From Polyangium sp. y55x31 (lineage in GTDB: Bacteria > Myxococcota_A > Polyangia > Polyangiales > Polyangiaceae), in the NCBI RefSeq assembly GCF_029946505.1, contig NZ_JARZHG010000016.1, positions 173,865 through 237,864 on the forward strand: 64,000 nucleotides of DNA. Reading direction: 5' to 3'. Position numbers and translations under genes: made by a program. The notes below the pieces were generated by a model. That model saw only the letters and a program-made list of their open reading frames with translations, did no database searches and was not told where the DNA came from. Below, piece after piece: positions 24,631-35,540 of this stretch. Within the stretch, counting starts at the first letter, position 1. Every line of letters begins with the position of its first letter.

Positions 24631-27183
24631 TCAAGCCGAGCGCCGCACGGGCCTCCGCGGGGCGGCCCGCGGGCGTTCGTGGCGCATTTCCGCCACGGAG
24701 GAGAGGACTCGCTCGAGCTCCGCAGGATCGATCGGCTTCGTCATGTGGGCATCGAAGCCCGCGGCGAGCGCGCGGCGCCGGTCCTCGGCGCCGCCGTATC
24801 CGGTCTGCGCGATGAGATAGCTGCCTGCCGTCACGGCCATCGCGCGGAGCGCGCGGGCCACGGCGAATCCATCCATGTCCGGCAAGCCGAGGTCGCACAG
24901 CACCACGTCCGGGCGCAGCCGCTTTGCCGCCTCTATCCCGGCGGGCCCCGTGTACGCCACCTCGGCGCGATATCCGAGGAGCACGAGCAGGTTGCGCAGG
25001 ATGTCCGCGGTGTCGTGGTTGTCCTCGATGACGAGAATGCGCAATGGACCGTCGGTTTGTCGGGGCTGAGGGGCCGAAGTCGTCGCGGCGCCGAGCGCGG
25101 CCTCCGTCGAGAGCGGCAGCCGCACGCAGAGCGTCGAGCCTTTCCCCAGCCCCGCGCTATGGGCCTCGACGGCGCCGCCGTGCAGCTCGACGAGCCCCTT
25201 GACCACGGCGAGCCCGAGCCCGAGCCCGCCGCGCGATCGGTCGAGGCTGCGATCGGCCTGGCTGAACGTCTCGAAGAGCCGCCCGAGCATGGCCGCATCC
25301 ATGCCGATGCCGGTATCGCTGACCGCGATCGTGACCTCGTACGTCTCCACGTCATCGTCCACCTGCACGTGAATTCGCCCGCCCGGGTCGGTGAATTTGA
25401 TCGAGTTGTGCAGCAAATTGCCGACGACCTGCGAGAGCCGGGTGGGATCGCCCTCCACCCAGCGAGGCTCCTCCGGCGCGGAGACCGACAGCACGAGGCC
25501 ATTGGCCGACACGATGGATGCGTAATCGTGGGCGACGTCGCGGACGATCTGCACGACGTCGCAAGGCTCCTTGCGCAGCTCGAGCTTGCCGCGGGAGATA
25601 CGCGACACGTCGAGGAGATCGTCGATCATCCGGGCCATGTGCGCGACTTGCCGCTCGATCATGGCGAGCGTCTGGCGCGCCTCCGGCGAGCGGCCTGCCT
25701 GCATGTCGAGGACCTTCACGGCCGTACGAATGGGGGCCAGCGGGTTTCGGAGCTCGTGGCCGAGCATGGCCAGAAACTCGTCTTTGCGGCGGTCGGCCTC
25801 CCGGAGCGCGAGCCCCGCCTCGCGCAGCGCGCGCTCGGTCTGCTTGAGCCGGGTGACCTCCTGCACCGTCACGTTGATGCCTTGCACGAGGCCCGATGTG
25901 TCCTTGATCGGCACGAAGCTCGCGATCCAATCCCGCAAAACCCCGGGCTGCCCCTGGGTTTCCATCCGATACTCGTTGTCCATCGAGCTATCGCCGGTCT
26001 CGAGGACGTGACGAAGCGCGCCGTCGATGGGCGCCGCCACGCCGGGCACCATCTCCCATACCGTGCGGCCGATGTGTGCGGCGACGGAGGCGCCATTGTA
26101 TCGGGCCAGCGTCTCGTTGATGTTCACGTACCGGAGCTCGGTGTCGAGGACACAGAGGCCCGCGGGCGAGGTCGTGTACACATTCTGGAGCTCGGCGAGG
26201 TGGCGCTGCGCGGCTCGTTCGCTCTCCTTGAGCTTGCGGACGAGCTCGCCGCGATCGATCACGGCGGCCACCTGATCGCTCAGCGTCTGCATGAACCGGA
26301 TCTCCTCGTCCGCGAAGCGGGTGCGCCGGCTCGTCGCGAATGCCAGCGTGCCGAGCACGCGGCCGTGGGCGATGAGGGGAAACCCTGCGTACACCTGCAC
26401 GCCGACCGCCTTGAGCGGCCCGGATCCGGGGAACGTGGAATGCTGGAGGTCTTCGAGGACGAGGGGCTTGCCCGATTCGGCCACCGCACCACACACGAAC
26501 TCGCCGAGCTTGAGCACGTGGTATTGCGCGCGCAGCTCCTCCGTGAGGCCCCCGCTCGATTCGAGCTCCAGCGTTCCGGGCGTGTGCCCCGCCATGTAAT
26601 TGAAGTAGAGCTCGACGCCGAGCTCGGCGCCGAGCTCGGCGAACATCGGCCCGAGCAATTCCACGGGCTCGTCGCTGAGGACGAGGCGCCCGGCAGCCTT
26701 GGCGAGCAGGCGGAGGTGCGTATTCTGGGCTTCCTGGGCTTCCTGCACGCGCTTTCGTTCGGCGGCCTCCCGCGCGCTCTGCGCCGCGGCGTCGCCGAGC
26801 CGCTCGGCCGCGCGCCGCCATTGCACGCCGAACGCCGCCGTGGCCCAGAGGACCGCCACGCTGGATACACGGCCGATGGCGTCGAGCCACGGCGCAACGA
26901 CGGGCGTGCCGGTGGAGAGATAGAATCCGAGCGTCGTGAAGAGCGTGCATCCTGCGACGACGGAGAGCGTCGCGCCGCGATGGGGAAGCCATACGGAAAG
27001 GGAGACGGGCACGACGTACGCGTATGGCAGCATGAATCCCAGGGGAGTCATGATATCCAGAACGAAGATCCCGAGCACGAGCATTCCGACGACGAGCGAG
27101 CGCACGACCGCCTCCCTGGCGAACCATTGCCGCCGGGCCGTCTCGTCCGTATCCTCGGAGATTCGCGGCCGGTCTCCCGACAT
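24631..27183 (-). CDS. Hybrid sensor histidine kinase (TM-GAF-PAS-HisKA-HATPase-REC)
   Basis: 850 aa from the ATG at 27183, with GAGGAGC immediately upstream. About four transmembrane helices (~25-115), a GAF domain (~155-310), a PAS domain (~325-450, [21 protein letters not shown]), HisKA with phospho-His in [13 protein letters not shown], HATPase with [17 protein letters not shown] and [13 protein letters not shown], and a C-terminal receiver (~715-830) with phospho-Asp in [12 protein letters not shown]. The membrane part may be MASE-like. It is divergent from glgX with 223 bp between. No separate response regulator gene is near, so the phosphate probably passes to an unlinked partner or the REC acts alone. 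Confidence 0.93.
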   Translation of the reverse strand: MSGDRPRISEDTDETARRQWFAREAVVRSLVVGMLVLGIFVLDIMTPLGFMLPYAYVVPVSLSVWLPHRGATLSVVAGCTLFTTLGFYLSTGTPVVAPWLDAIGRVSSVAVLWATAAFGVQWRRAAERLGDAAAQSAREAAERKRVQEAQEAQNTHLRLLAKAAGRLVLSDEPVELLGPMFAELGAELGVELYFNYMAGHTPGTLELESSGGLTEELRAQYHVLKLGEFVCGAVAESGKPLVLEDLQHSTFPGSGPLKAVGVQVYAGFPLIAHGRVLGTLAFATSRRTRFADEEIRFMQTLSDQVAAVIDRGELVRKLKESERAAQRHLAELQNVYTTSPAGLCVLDTELRYVNINETLARYNGASVAAHIGRTVWEMVPGVAAPIDGALRHVLETGDSSMDNEYRMETQGQPGVLRDWIASFVPIKDTSGLVQGINVTVQEVTRLKQTERALREAGLALREADRRKDEFLAMLGHELRNPLAPIRTAVKVLDMQAGRSPEARQTLAMIERQVAHMARMIDDLLDVSRISRGKLELRKEPCDVVQIVRDVAHDYASIVSANGLVLSVSAPEEPRWVEGDPTRLSQVVGNLLHNSIKFTDPGGRIHVQVDDDVETYEVTIAVSDTGIGMDAAMLGRLFETFSQADRSLDRSRGGLGLGLAVVKGLVELHGGAVEAHSAGLGKGSTLCVRLPLSTEAALGAATTSAPQPRQTDGPLRILVIEDNHDTADILRNLLVLLGYRAEVAYTGPAGIEAAKRLRPDVVLCDLGLPDMDGFAVARALRAMAVTAGSYLIAQTGYGGAEDRRRALAAGFDAHMTKPIDPAELERVLSSVAEMRHERPRAAPRRPVRRSA

Positions 27184-27406
27184 GCTCCTCACAGCGTGCT
27201 GGCGGCGCCTCCACCCCACGGCGCACTCGCTCCCTTTGAGGGGAAAACATGCGCGATGCCACGTCCGTCGTCGAGCCGTGGGGCGGGCCGGACGGGAGGC
27301 CTTCGCGTTTCATCGCTCGTGCGGGCTCACCCGGACGTGGATGAGGGATTTCCCCGAGGGGGCCCGGTATACCGCATTCCAGCGTGGATGCTATGGACAG
27401 GACTCC

Positions 27407-29569
27407 ATGCCTGCACGCTTCTGGCCCGGTCGCGAGTACCCCCTTGGATCCTTCTACGACGGATTCGGCGTGAACTTCGCTGTCTTCTCGGAGAACGCCG
27501 AGCGGGTCGAGCTTTGCCTGTTCGAGAGCCCGGACGACCGGTCCGAGCGGGACAGGATTGTCCTTTCGGAACGAACCGCGCACGTATTCCACGGGTACGT
27601 CCCGGCGCTTCGCCCGGGGCAACTTTATGGGTATCGCGTCCATGGCCCCTACGACCCGACGCGGGGCCTCCGCTTCAACCCGCACAAGCTGCTTTGCGAT
27701 CCGTATGCCCAGGCCGTCGCGAACGAGGTCGACTGGCGGGCGCCGATGTTCCCGTACAAGCTCGGCCACCCCGATCAGGACCTCGCGATGTGCGACGAGG
27801 ACAATGCCTGGGGCGCGCCGAAGGCCGTCGTCGTCGACAACGTCTTCGACTGGGAGAACGACAAACAGCCGCGGACGCCGTGGCGCGACACGGTGATCTA
27901 CGAGCTGCACGTCAAAGGTTTCACCATCCGGCATCCCGACATCCCCGAGGGGCTGCGGGGCACGTACGCGGCGCTCGCCTCCGAGCCCGTGATTTCGTAC
28001 CTGAAGAAGCTCGGCGTCACTGCGGTCGAGCTCTTGCCCGTGCACGAAATGGTCGACGACAGGATGCTCGTCGATCGAGGACTCCGGAATTACTGGGGGT
28101 ACAATACCCTCTCCTATTTCGCGCCGGCGGGCCGGTATGCCTCGATGGGCCGGCGGGGCGAGCAGGTCGCCGAGTTCAAGCGGATGGTGAAGACGCTCCA
28201 CGCGGCCGGGATCGAGGTTGTCCTCGACGTCGTCTACAACCACACGGCCGAGGGCAACCACCTCGGGCCGATGCTCTGCTACGAGGGCATCGACAACCCC
28301 ACGTATTATCGCCTCGTCCCCGGGGATCCGCGGTATTACATGGATTATACCGGCACCGGGAACTCGCTCAACATGCGGCACCCGCAGACGCTCAAGCTCG
28401 TCATGGACAGCTTGCGGTACTGGGTGACGGAGATGCACGTCGACGGTTTCCGCTTCGATCTCGCCTCGACGCTCGCCCGCGAGCTCCACGACGTCGACCG
28501 GCTGAGCGCGTTCTTCGACATCATCCACCAGGATCCGATTCTTTCGCGGGTAAAACTCATCGCCGAGCCCTGGGACGTCGGCGAGGGCGGCTATCAGGTG
28601 GGCAATTTCCCGGTTCTGTGGACCGAGTGGAATGGCCGTTATCGTGACGCCGTGCGCCGCTACTGGAAGGGCGACGCCGCGGTCACCGCCGAGCTCGGGT
28701 ATCGGCTCACCGGGTCGAGTGATCTCTACGAGGGCGGCGGCCGGCGGCCCACGGCCAGCATCAACTTCGTCACGGCCCACGATGGCTTCACGTTGCGTGA
28801 TCTCGTCACGTACGACCACAAGCACAACGAGGCGAACGGCGAGGCGAACCGCGACGGGGCCGACAACAACGATAGCTGGAACCACGGCGTCGAGGGCGAG
28901 ACCGACGATCCGGCCGTCGTGGCCTTGCGCGATCGGCAAATGCGGAACTTCTTCACGACGCTGATGATCTCGCAGGGCGTGCCGATGATCTGCGGCGGCG
29001 ACGAGCTCGCCCGGACCCAGCGCGGAAACAACAATGCGTATTGCCAGGACAACGAGATTTCCTGGCACGACTGGGAGGTCGACGCGCGGCAGCGATCGAT
29101 GCTGGAGTTCGTCCGGCGCCTCTCGGCGTTCCGGCACGAGCAGCCCGTGCTGCGGCGAAAGAGGTTTTTCTCGGGCGGCTACATTCGCGGCAGCGAGATG
29201 AAGGACATCGTCTGGTTCCGCCCGGACGGCCGGGAGATGACCGCCGAGGATTGGCAGAACCCGCACGCGCGGGCGCTCCAGATGTTCCTCAACGGCGACG
29301 CCATTCCCTCGACCGACGCGCACGGCGAGCCCATCGTGGGGGACACGCTCCTCGTCCTCTGCAATGCGCACCACGAGCCCTTGCCGTTCGTCCTGCCGGC
29401 CATCGAATGGGGCGAGCACTGGGAGGTCGTGATCGACACCCGCACCGCGGCGGCGCCCGAGATCGGCCTGCCGACCCGGGCCGGCGAGCGATACGTCCTC
29501 GAGTCGCGCTCGATGGCGGTGCTCCGCCTCCGCCCCAAGCAAGAGCCCGGCGCGAAGAGCGCGATTTGA
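27407..29569 (+). CDS. glgX: Glycogen debranching enzyme (isoamylase-type, GH13)
   Basis: 720 aa from the ATG at 27407 (AGGACTCC upstream), giving the usual N-terminus [21 protein letters not shown]. An N-terminal CBM48-like domain precedes the GH13 barrel: [11 protein letters not shown], nucleophile Asp351 in DGFRFDLAS, acid Glu387 in IAEPWD, and [13 protein letters not shown]. It removes alpha-1,6 branches, giving linear maltodextrins. It is first in an operon with treY (3-bp gap) and treZ, so its products are probably converted to trehalose. Length fits GlgX/TreX. Confidence 0.95.
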   Translation: MPARFWPGREYPLGSFYDGFGVNFAVFSENAERVELCLFESPDDRSERDRIVLSERTAHVFHGYVPALRPGQLYGYRVHGPYDPTRGLRFNPHKLLCDPYAQAVANEVDWRAPMFPYKLGHPDQDLAMCDEDNAWGAPKAVVVDNVFDWENDKQPRTPWRDTVIYELHVKGFTIRHPDIPEGLRGTYAALASEPVISYLKKLGVTAVELLPVHEMVDDRMLVDRGLRNYWGYNTLSYFAPAGRYASMGRRGEQVAEFKRMVKTLHAAGIEVVLDVVYNHTAEGNHLGPMLCYEGIDNPTYYRLVPGDPRYYMDYTGTGNSLNMRHPQTLKLVMDSLRYWVTEMHVDGFRFDLASTLARELHDVDRLSAFFDIIHQDPILSRVKLIAEPWDVGEGGYQVGNFPVLWTEWNGRYRDAVRRYWKGDAAVTAELGYRLTGSSDLYEGGGRRPTASINFVTAHDGFTLRDLVTYDHKHNEANGEANRDGADNNDSWNHGVEGETDDPAVVALRDRQMRNFFTTLMISQGVPMICGGDELARTQRGNNNAYCQDNEISWHDWEVDARQRSMLEFVRRLSAFRHEQPVLRRKRFFSGGYIRGSEMKDIVWFRPDGREMTAEDWQNPHARALQMFLNGDAIPSTDAHGEPIVGDTLLVLCNAHHEPLPFVLPAIEWGEHWEVVIDTRTAAAPEIGLPTRAGERYVLESRSMAVLRLRPKQEPGAKSAI

Positions 29570-29572
29570 GGA

Positions 29573-32500
29573 ATGACCATGATGCAATTGGAGTCGACCG
29601 ACAAGGCGCCCCCGCAGAGCCCGAAGGGGGCCGGAGCGGACCCTGCGGAGGGCCTTTACGAGACGATCCTCGCGGGCGCGCGCGTGCCCGGGGCGACCTA
29701 TCGTGTCCAGTTGAACCACGCGTTCACGTTCCAGGACGCCGCGGCCATCGTGGAGTATCTCGAAAAGCTCGGGGTGACGGATCTGTATGCGTCGCCCTTC
29801 TTCAAGGCGCGGCCGGGCAGCATGCACGGCTACGATCTCGTCGATCACAACAGCCTGAACCCCGAGATCGGCACGCCTGCCGATTTCGACGCCCTGCACG
29901 AGCGGCTCGCGGCCCGCGGGATGGGGCTGCTCCTCGATTTCGTGCCGAACCACATGGGGGTCCACACGGCGGAGAACGCCTGGTGGATGGACGTGCTCGA
30001 AAATGGGCCGAGCTCGCTATATGCGCCGTTCTTCGACATCGACTGGCACCCGCTGAAGAGCGAGCTCGAACGGCGCGTGCTCCTGCCCGTGCTCGGCGAG
30101 CATTACGGCAAGGTGCTGGAGAACGGCGATCTCGAGCTCTCCTTCGATCACGGCGCCTTCTTCGTGCGTTGTTATGGCAATCCCCTGCCGCTCTCGCCGC
30201 GGACGTTCCCGCTCATCCTGGAGCCGATCGTGCCCTCGCTCGCCCGCGCGCTCGGCGAGGAGGACGACGTGGTCCTCGAGCTCATGAGCATCATCACGGG
30301 CCTCGGGAATCTGCCGTCGCAGGGCGAGACGCATCGATCGAAGGTCATCGAGCGCCGGCGCGAGAAAGAGATTCTCAAGCGGCGGCTCGCGGCGCTCGTC
30401 GCCGAGTCGCCGGCCGTGGCGCGGGCCATCGAGGAGCGGATCCGGGTGATGAGCGGGCAAAAGGGTGATCCGCAAAGCTTCGACGCGCTCGACGCGCTCC
30501 TCGAGAACCAGGCCTACCGATTGAGCTACTGGCGCGTGGCCGCCGAGGAGGTCAATTACCGGCGTTTCTTCGACATCAACGATCTCGGGGCGATCCGGAT
30601 GGAAAACCCCGCGGTCTTCGAGGAGGCGCACCGGCTTTTGTTCCAGCTCATGGACGAGGGGAAGGTGATGGGGCTCCGGATCGATCATCCGGACGGCCTC
30701 TGGGCGCCTTCCACGTATTTCTGCAGGCTCCAGCGCACGTTTTTCCTGCACCGCGTGCGCCGCGAGCTCGCGGGGGCCGAGGACGGCAAGGGCGCGGCGG
30801 CGGCGTTGCAATCGCTCCTTTTGAGCCGGTTCGATCGCGACGCCGAGAAGCGCCCGGAGGATCCGCCGCGGCCCCTTTACATCGCCGTGGAGAAGATCCT
30901 CTCGCGAAGCGAGGAGCTGCCGCGCGACTGGGCCGTGCAGGGGACGAGCGGGTATGACTTCGCCGCGCTCGCGTCGGCGCTCTTCGTGGATCGGAGCGCC
31001 GAGCGGACGATCACCTCCATCTACGAAGGTTTTACCGGGCTGCACCTCGATTTCGGGACGCTCGCCTACCAGAAGAAAAAGGTCATCCTGGAGAGCTCGC
31101 TCGCGAGCGAGCTCAACGTCCTCGCGAGCGCGCTCAATCGTATCTCCGAGCGGGATCGGCATACGCGCGATTTCACGCTCGGCACGCTCACGGACGCCCT
31201 ACGCGAGGTCATCGCGTGTTTCCCGGTCTACCGGACGTACCTCCACGAAGGCACGGCGAGCGTGGCGCCGCGCGACGCCGCGGCCATTCGCGCGGCGCTG
31301 CGGGCGGCGCGGCGGCGCAATCCCACGACGGACGCCTCGGTTTACTCGTTTCTCGGTGGCATCCTCCTCCTCGAACGCCCGCCGCACCTCTCCGAGCAAG
31401 AGCTCGCGAGCCGCCGTGATTTCGTCATGCGGTTTCAGCAGCTCACGGGGCCCGTGACCGCGAAGGGGCTCGAGGACACGGCGTTTTACGTGTACAATCG
31501 CCTGGTCTCGCTCAACGAGGTCGGCGGCGAGCCGGAGCGGTTCGGGATCACCGTGGACGAGCTCCACCGGGGGAACGAGGCTCGCCAGAGGCTCTGGCCC
31601 TCGTCGATGCTCACCACCACCACACACGACACGAAGCGGAGCGAGGACGTCCGCGCCCGTATCCACGTCCTCTCGGAGCTGCCCTCGGATTGGGCGGGCA
31701 CCTTGTATCGCCTGGCCGAGGCGACTGCGCCGTTCCGCGAGGAGCTCGAAGGGATCACCGCGCCGGATCGCAACGAGGAGTACCTCTATTACCAGACCTT
31801 GCTCGGGACCTGGCCATTCGGCGCCCCGTCGGCTTCGCCCGCGTACGTCGAGCGGCTCGTCGATTACATGCGCAAGGCCACGAAGGAGGCGAAGGTCAAT
31901 ACCTCGTGGACCAACGCGGATCCCACGTACGACGCGGCCGTCGAGCACTTCGTCCGCAAGACGCTGGCCGACGGGCCGGAGACGCGCGCGTTTCGCGAGG
32001 CGCTGCTCCCGCTCGCGCGCACCGTGGCCTACCACGGCATGTGGGGCTCGCTCGCGCAGGTCCTCTTGAAGCTCACCTCGCCCGGCGTGCCCGACATTTA
32101 CCAGGGCAACGAGCTCTGGGATTTCAGCCTGGTCGACCCGGACAACCGCCGGCCCGTCGATTTCAGGATCCGAACGCAGATCCTCGCGGAGATCGAGGAG
32201 CGACGGCGCGCGCCCGAATCCCGGGCGGACCTTGTGCGCGCGCTCGTGGAGAATGCGAGCGACGGACGCATCAAGCTCTACGTCACGCGCGTCGCCCTCG
32301 AAGCGCGCCGGCAAATGCGGGCGCTTTTCGGCCCGGAAGGCGCATACGTGCCACTCGGGGTCTCGGGGCCCTCGAAGGATTACGTGGTGGCGTTCGCGCG
32401 GCGGAACAAGGACCAGGAGATCCTCGTCGTGACCCCGCGGCTCACCGCGCGTCTCTCGAACGGGCGCAGCGAGCCGCCGATCGGCGCGGCCTGGGGTGAA

Positions 32501-32689
32501 ACCACGCTCCGGATCGATGCGCCCTCCAACGGAGCCACGACTTGCGCGTACGAAAACCTCTTCACCGGTGAGACGATCGAGGCGACGCCCGCGGACGCTG
32601 GGCTCGGGCTGCCGCTCGCGCGCGTGCTCGGCGCCTTTCCCGTGGCGCTGCTCGCGCGGAAGGCGGTCGACAGCGAGGGATTGTCATGA
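29573..32689 (+). CDS. treY: Malto-oligosyltrehalose synthase
   Basis: 1038 aa. GH13 family TreY: TYRVQLNHAFTFQDA and LYASPFFKARPGSMHGYD at the N-terminus, DFVPNHMGVHT, GLRIDHPDGLW, YIAVEKILSRSEELP, TKRSEDVRARI and SPGVPDIYQGNE toward the end. It rearranges the reducing-end alpha-1,4 bond of maltodextrins to alpha-1,1, making maltooligosyltrehalose. It is longer than many TreY proteins (about 700-950 aa). ATGs at codons 1, 3 and 4 are all possible starts after GAGG. Its stop overlaps the treZ start by ATGA. Confidence 0.96.
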   Translation: MTMMQLESTDKAPPQSPKGAGADPAEGLYETILAGARVPGATYRVQLNHAFTFQDAAAIVEYLEKLGVTDLYASPFFKARPGSMHGYDLVDHNSLNPEIGTPADFDALHERLAARGMGLLLDFVPNHMGVHTAENAWWMDVLENGPSSLYAPFFDIDWHPLKSELERRVLLPVLGEHYGKVLENGDLELSFDHGAFFVRCYGNPLPLSPRTFPLILEPIVPSLARALGEEDDVVLELMSIITGLGNLPSQGETHRSKVIERRREKEILKRRLAALVAESPAVARAIEERIRVMSGQKGDPQSFDALDALLENQAYRLSYWRVAAEEVNYRRFFDINDLGAIRMENPAVFEEAHRLLFQLMDEGKVMGLRIDHPDGLWAPSTYFCRLQRTFFLHRVRRELAGAEDGKGAAAALQSLLLSRFDRDAEKRPEDPPRPLYIAVEKILSRSEELPRDWAVQGTSGYDFAALASALFVDRSAERTITSIYEGFTGLHLDFGTLAYQKKKVILESSLASELNVLASALNRISERDRHTRDFTLGTLTDALREVIACFPVYRTYLHEGTASVAPRDAAAIRAALRAARRRNPTTDASVYSFLGGILLLERPPHLSEQELASRRDFVMRFQQLTGPVTAKGLEDTAFYVYNRLVSLNEVGGEPERFGITVDELHRGNEARQRLWPSSMLTTTTHDTKRSEDVRARIHVLSELPSDWAGTLYRLAEATAPFREELEGITAPDRNEEYLYYQTLLGTWPFGAPSASPAYVERLVDYMRKATKEAKVNTSWTNADPTYDAAVEHFVRKTLADGPETRAFREALLPLARTVAYHGMWGSLAQVLLKLTSPGVPDIYQGNELWDFSLVDPDNRRPVDFRIRTQILAEIEERRRAPESRADLVRALVENASDGRIKLYVTRVALEARRQMRALFGPEGAYVPLGVSGPSKDYVVAFARRNKDQEILVVTPRLTARLSNGRSEPPIGAAWGETTLRIDAPSNGATTCAYENLFTGETIEATPADAGLGLPLARVLGAFPVALLARKAVDSEGLS

Positions 32690-34545
32690 AGAACCAGACG
32701 AACGCCCCCTCGCTCGGCGCGTCATTCGAGGGAAACGACGTCGTTTTCCGCATCTGGGCACCGGATCACGATCGCGCCGAGGTCGTCCTGTACGACGCCG
32801 ACGCCGTGACCGAGCGGGTACGTCTCCCGATGCAGGCGGAGCCGGGCGGGTTTTTCCGGGCACGCGTGGGTGCCTCCGGACCCGAAGCCTCCGTGCTCTA
32901 CAAGTTCGGCGTGGGCGGCACCGGCCCCTTCCCCGACCCGTATTCGCGCTCGCAGCCGTTCGGCGTGCACGGGCCCTCGGAGGCCAGGCGATTCTCGTTT
33001 GCATGGACCGATCAGGGTTTTTCCGGGGTGAGCCCCGAGGATCTCGTCCTTCAGGAGATCCACGTGGGCACGGCGACGGCCCAAGGGACGTTCGAGGCGT
33101 TGATCCCGCACCTCTCCGAGCTTCGTTCGCTCGGGATCACGGCAATCGAGCTGATGCCCCTCGCGAGTTTTCCCGGGCGCTGGAACTGGGGCTACGACGG
33201 CGTTTGTCTTTACGCGCCGCAGGTCTCCTACGGTGGCCCGCTCGGGCTCATGCGCCTCGTCGACGCGGCGCACGCGCACGGGCTCGCCGTGATCATCGAC
33301 GCCGTTTACAATCACCTCGGACCCGACGGCAATTACCTCCGCGCCTACACGCGGCGGTATTTCACGGATCGGCACCAGACGCCGTGGGGCGAGGGGCTCA
33401 ACGTCGACGGCGAGGACGCACGCCCCGTCCGGGAGTTTTTCGCGCGCAATGCGGAGATGTGGATACGTGATTACCACGCCGACGGGCTCCGGCTCGACGC
33501 GACCCACGAGATCCGTGACGACGGCGATCCGCACATCCTGCGCGAGATCGCCGAGCGCGCCCGCCGCGCGGGTGGGGGAAAACGAATCCTGGTGATCGCC
33601 GAGGACGAGCGCAACGACGAGCGCCTCGTGCGGCCTGTGGACGAGAACGGTCTCGGGCTCGATGCGGTCTGGGCCGACGATTTCCACCACCAGATGCGCC
33701 GTGCGTTCGCCGGGGACGAGGACGGTTATTTCCAGGACTATTCGGGGAGCGCCGCGGACATCGCCCGGACCCTGAACGAGGGCTGGTACTATCACGGACA
33801 GACCTCGCCGCGGACGGGCAAGCCGCGGGGGACGTCGCCGCGATCCCTCGCGCCCACGCAGTTCGTCCATTGCATCCAGAATCACGATCAGATCGGCAAT
33901 CGCGCGTTCGGCGATCGCCTCGGCGAGAGCGTGAGCCCCGCGGCGTTCCGGGCCATGAGCGCGCTGCTGTTGCTCTCGCCCTACGTGCCGCTGCTCTTCA
34001 TGGGGCAAGAGTGGAACGCGAGGACGCGTTTCCAATACTTCACCGACCACGGCGCGGAGCTCGGCCGCCTCGTGACGGAGGGGCGGCGGAAGGAGTTTTC
34101 CGCCTTCGCGTCGTTCCAGGGCGCCGAGATCCCCGATCCGCAGGCGGAGTCGACGTTCCTCGCGTCAAAACTCTCGTACGAGGAGCGCGATGCGCCCGAG
34201 CACGCCGGCGTACGCGAGCTCCATCGCGAGCTTTTGCAATTACGCGCCGAGCACCCGGCCCTGCGCGCGCGGGAGCGTGGCACGTTCGAGGCCCGCGCCG
34301 TGGGCGAGGACGCGCTCGTGCTCACGCGGCGGGGCGGTGGAAAGGAAGTGTCCGTCTGGGTGAACGTGCGCGGACGGCTGCGGCAAAAGCTACAGGAGGG
34401 GTTGTCCCACGAGCTCATTCTCGCGACCGAAGAGGCTCGTTTCGGCGGCGCAGGGGGCGAGTCCGTGCGGGAAGGCCTGGCCGAGGGCGAGGTGCGGCTC
34501 GACGGGCCGGCCGCAGCGGTGCTAGGGTCGCGGTCATCCGCGTGA
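32686..34545 (+). CDS. treZ: Malto-oligosyltrehalose trehalohydrolase
   Basis: 619 aa. CBM48-like N-terminus (FEGNDVVFRIWAPDHDRAEVVL), then GH13 barrel: WGYDGVCLYAPQVSYGG, DAVYNHLGPDGNY, GLRLDATHEI with the catalytic Asp, VIAEDERND with the catalytic Glu, HCIQNHDQIGNRA, PLLFMGQEWNA. It hydrolyses the terminal alpha-1,4 link of maltooligosyltrehalose to free trehalose. Starts within the treY stop (ATGA). Its own stop is overlapped by the GTG of the PIN-domain gene. Confidence 0.96.
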   Translation: MKNQTNAPSLGASFEGNDVVFRIWAPDHDRAEVVLYDADAVTERVRLPMQAEPGGFFRARVGASGPEASVLYKFGVGGTGPFPDPYSRSQPFGVHGPSEARRFSFAWTDQGFSGVSPEDLVLQEIHVGTATAQGTFEALIPHLSELRSLGITAIELMPLASFPGRWNWGYDGVCLYAPQVSYGGPLGLMRLVDAAHAHGLAVIIDAVYNHLGPDGNYLRAYTRRYFTDRHQTPWGEGLNVDGEDARPVREFFARNAEMWIRDYHADGLRLDATHEIRDDGDPHILREIAERARRAGGGKRILVIAEDERNDERLVRPVDENGLGLDAVWADDFHHQMRRAFAGDEDGYFQDYSGSAADIARTLNEGWYYHGQTSPRTGKPRGTSPRSLAPTQFVHCIQNHDQIGNRAFGDRLGESVSPAAFRAMSALLLLSPYVPLLFMGQEWNARTRFQYFTDHGAELGRLVTEGRRKEFSAFASFQGAEIPDPQAESTFLASKLSYEERDAPEHAGVRELHRELLQLRAEHPALRARERGTFEARAVGEDALVLTRRGGGKEVSVWVNVRGRLRQKLQEGLSHELILATEEARFGGAGGESVREGLAEGEVRLDGPAAAVLGSRSSA

Positions 34546-35009
34546 GCGTCCGCCTGGTCGTCGATAGCTCGGTGCTCGTCGCCGCGATGAAAGAAGCCGA
34601 CCCCGGCCATGCCGACGCGGTCGATTTCCTCGATCGCCTGCGCGCCGCTCGCGCAGCCAGGCGAGCCGAGGTCTTCGCGCCCCCAGAGCTCTGGTTCGAG
34701 GTACGCGCCGCCGCCCAGAAGCTCGGGCGATCCGGAGGCAACCCGTCTCGGCGGGACATGGACGACCTCGTCACCACGCTCGGCGTCGAGCTCGTGCCGA
34801 TCACGAGCGTCGCGGAGATCGACGTTTTCTTCGAGCGTCTCGGGCGTCACATGCGGGATCGCGCCCCGTTCACGAATGCGACGGATCTCGTCTATCTGTG
34901 GGTCGCGTTCGAGCGCCGCGCGGCGCTGGTCACGCTCGACGCAGGCCTGCGCAAATATCACGGAATGGTCTGCGACGTCATGCGTCCATTCCACGTTCGC
35001 CTCGACTGA
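34542..35009 (+). CDS. PIN-domain protein (VapC-like fold), no antitoxin gene seen
   Basis: 155 aa if it starts at the GTG at 34542, which overlaps the treZ stop (GTGA). PIN-like acidic sites: VVDSSVLVAAM near the N-terminus (Asp at ~7), a central Glu (ELWFEV), and NATDLVYLWVAFERRAALVTLDAGL with two Asp residues. PIN proteins are metal-dependent RNases, often toxins of VapBC pairs. No small VapB-like antitoxin gene sits upstream; the gene is instead coupled to the trehalose operon. It may be a housekeeping or solitary PIN protein. Confidence 0.78.
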   Translation: MSVRLVVDSSVLVAAMKEADPGHADAVDFLDRLRAARAARRAEVFAPPELWFEVRAAAQKLGRSGGNPSRRDMDDLVTTLGVELVPITSVAEIDVFFERLGRHMRDRAPFTNATDLVYLWVAFERRAALVTLDAGLRKYHGMVCDVMRPFHVRLD

Positions 35010-35112
35010 CGGGCGCGGCGGTCGAGCCGATCCACGTCTCGCCGCTTGTATCGGGAAAGCCACGGCACCACGTCCGCCATTGCCGCGAGACGAACGCGGG
35101 GAGGAGGACGAC

Positions 35113-35523
35113 GTGAAGCAGCCGAAGCCACCGCAGGCCACGACGCCGGACAAGCATCCCGAAGAATACCTGCACGACCTCAACCCGACCGCACTCGCCG
35201 GGCAAAACATCGGAAAGGACGCGCCACACCCGGAAAAAGAGGAGGGGCACAGCGCCTACGACATCAAGGAGGCCCACGAGGCGCTGCCCGATCTGACCGC
35301 CGACGAGCTGCGAGAACTCCGCGTGCTGCCGCCCGGCACCCCACTCCTCGAAAACGCGACATACATGGATATCCGGCACCGCGAGCGCGGCGAGATCCTC
35401 GGCCGCGCAGGCATGTTCGCAGACGACGTGCACTGGTTCGTACTGAAGAAGGAAGTCGATTACGAGCTCTGGAACAAGCTGCTCGGCATCCACCACGTCA
35501 AGCGGACAGGCACGGGGGGATAG
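35113..35523 (+). CDS. Small unrecognised protein
   Basis: 136 aa from the GTG at 35113, which has GAGGAGG at ideal distance. The protein is acidic and hydrophilic, with no signal peptide or transmembrane segment. Its N-terminal ~50 residues are Pro/Lys/Glu-rich and probably disordered; ~55-130 look folded (LPDLTADELRELRVLPPGTP, YMDIRHRERGEILGRAG, HWFVLKKEVDYELWNKLLG). No family recognised. It lies 103 bp after the PIN gene and ends just before a hairpin-rich repeat element. Confidence 0.7.
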   Translation: MKQPKPPQATTPDKHPEEYLHDLNPTALAGQNIGKDAPHPEKEEGHSAYDIKEAHEALPDLTADELRELRVLPPGTPLLENATYMDIRHRERGEILGRAGMFADDVHWFVLKKEVDYELWNKLLGIHHVKRTGTGG

Positions 35524-35540
35524 GCTCGAGGGGGGCGCCG

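Noticed and set aside
23956..28647. Plus-strand open frame of 1563 codons
   Set aside because: Antisense to the protease and hybrid kinase and out of frame with glgX; composition typical of a third-position shadow.
25988..29965. Minus-strand open frame of 1325 codons opposite glgX and treY
   Set aside because: No domain in its product, and the plus-strand genes it opposes are unambiguous.
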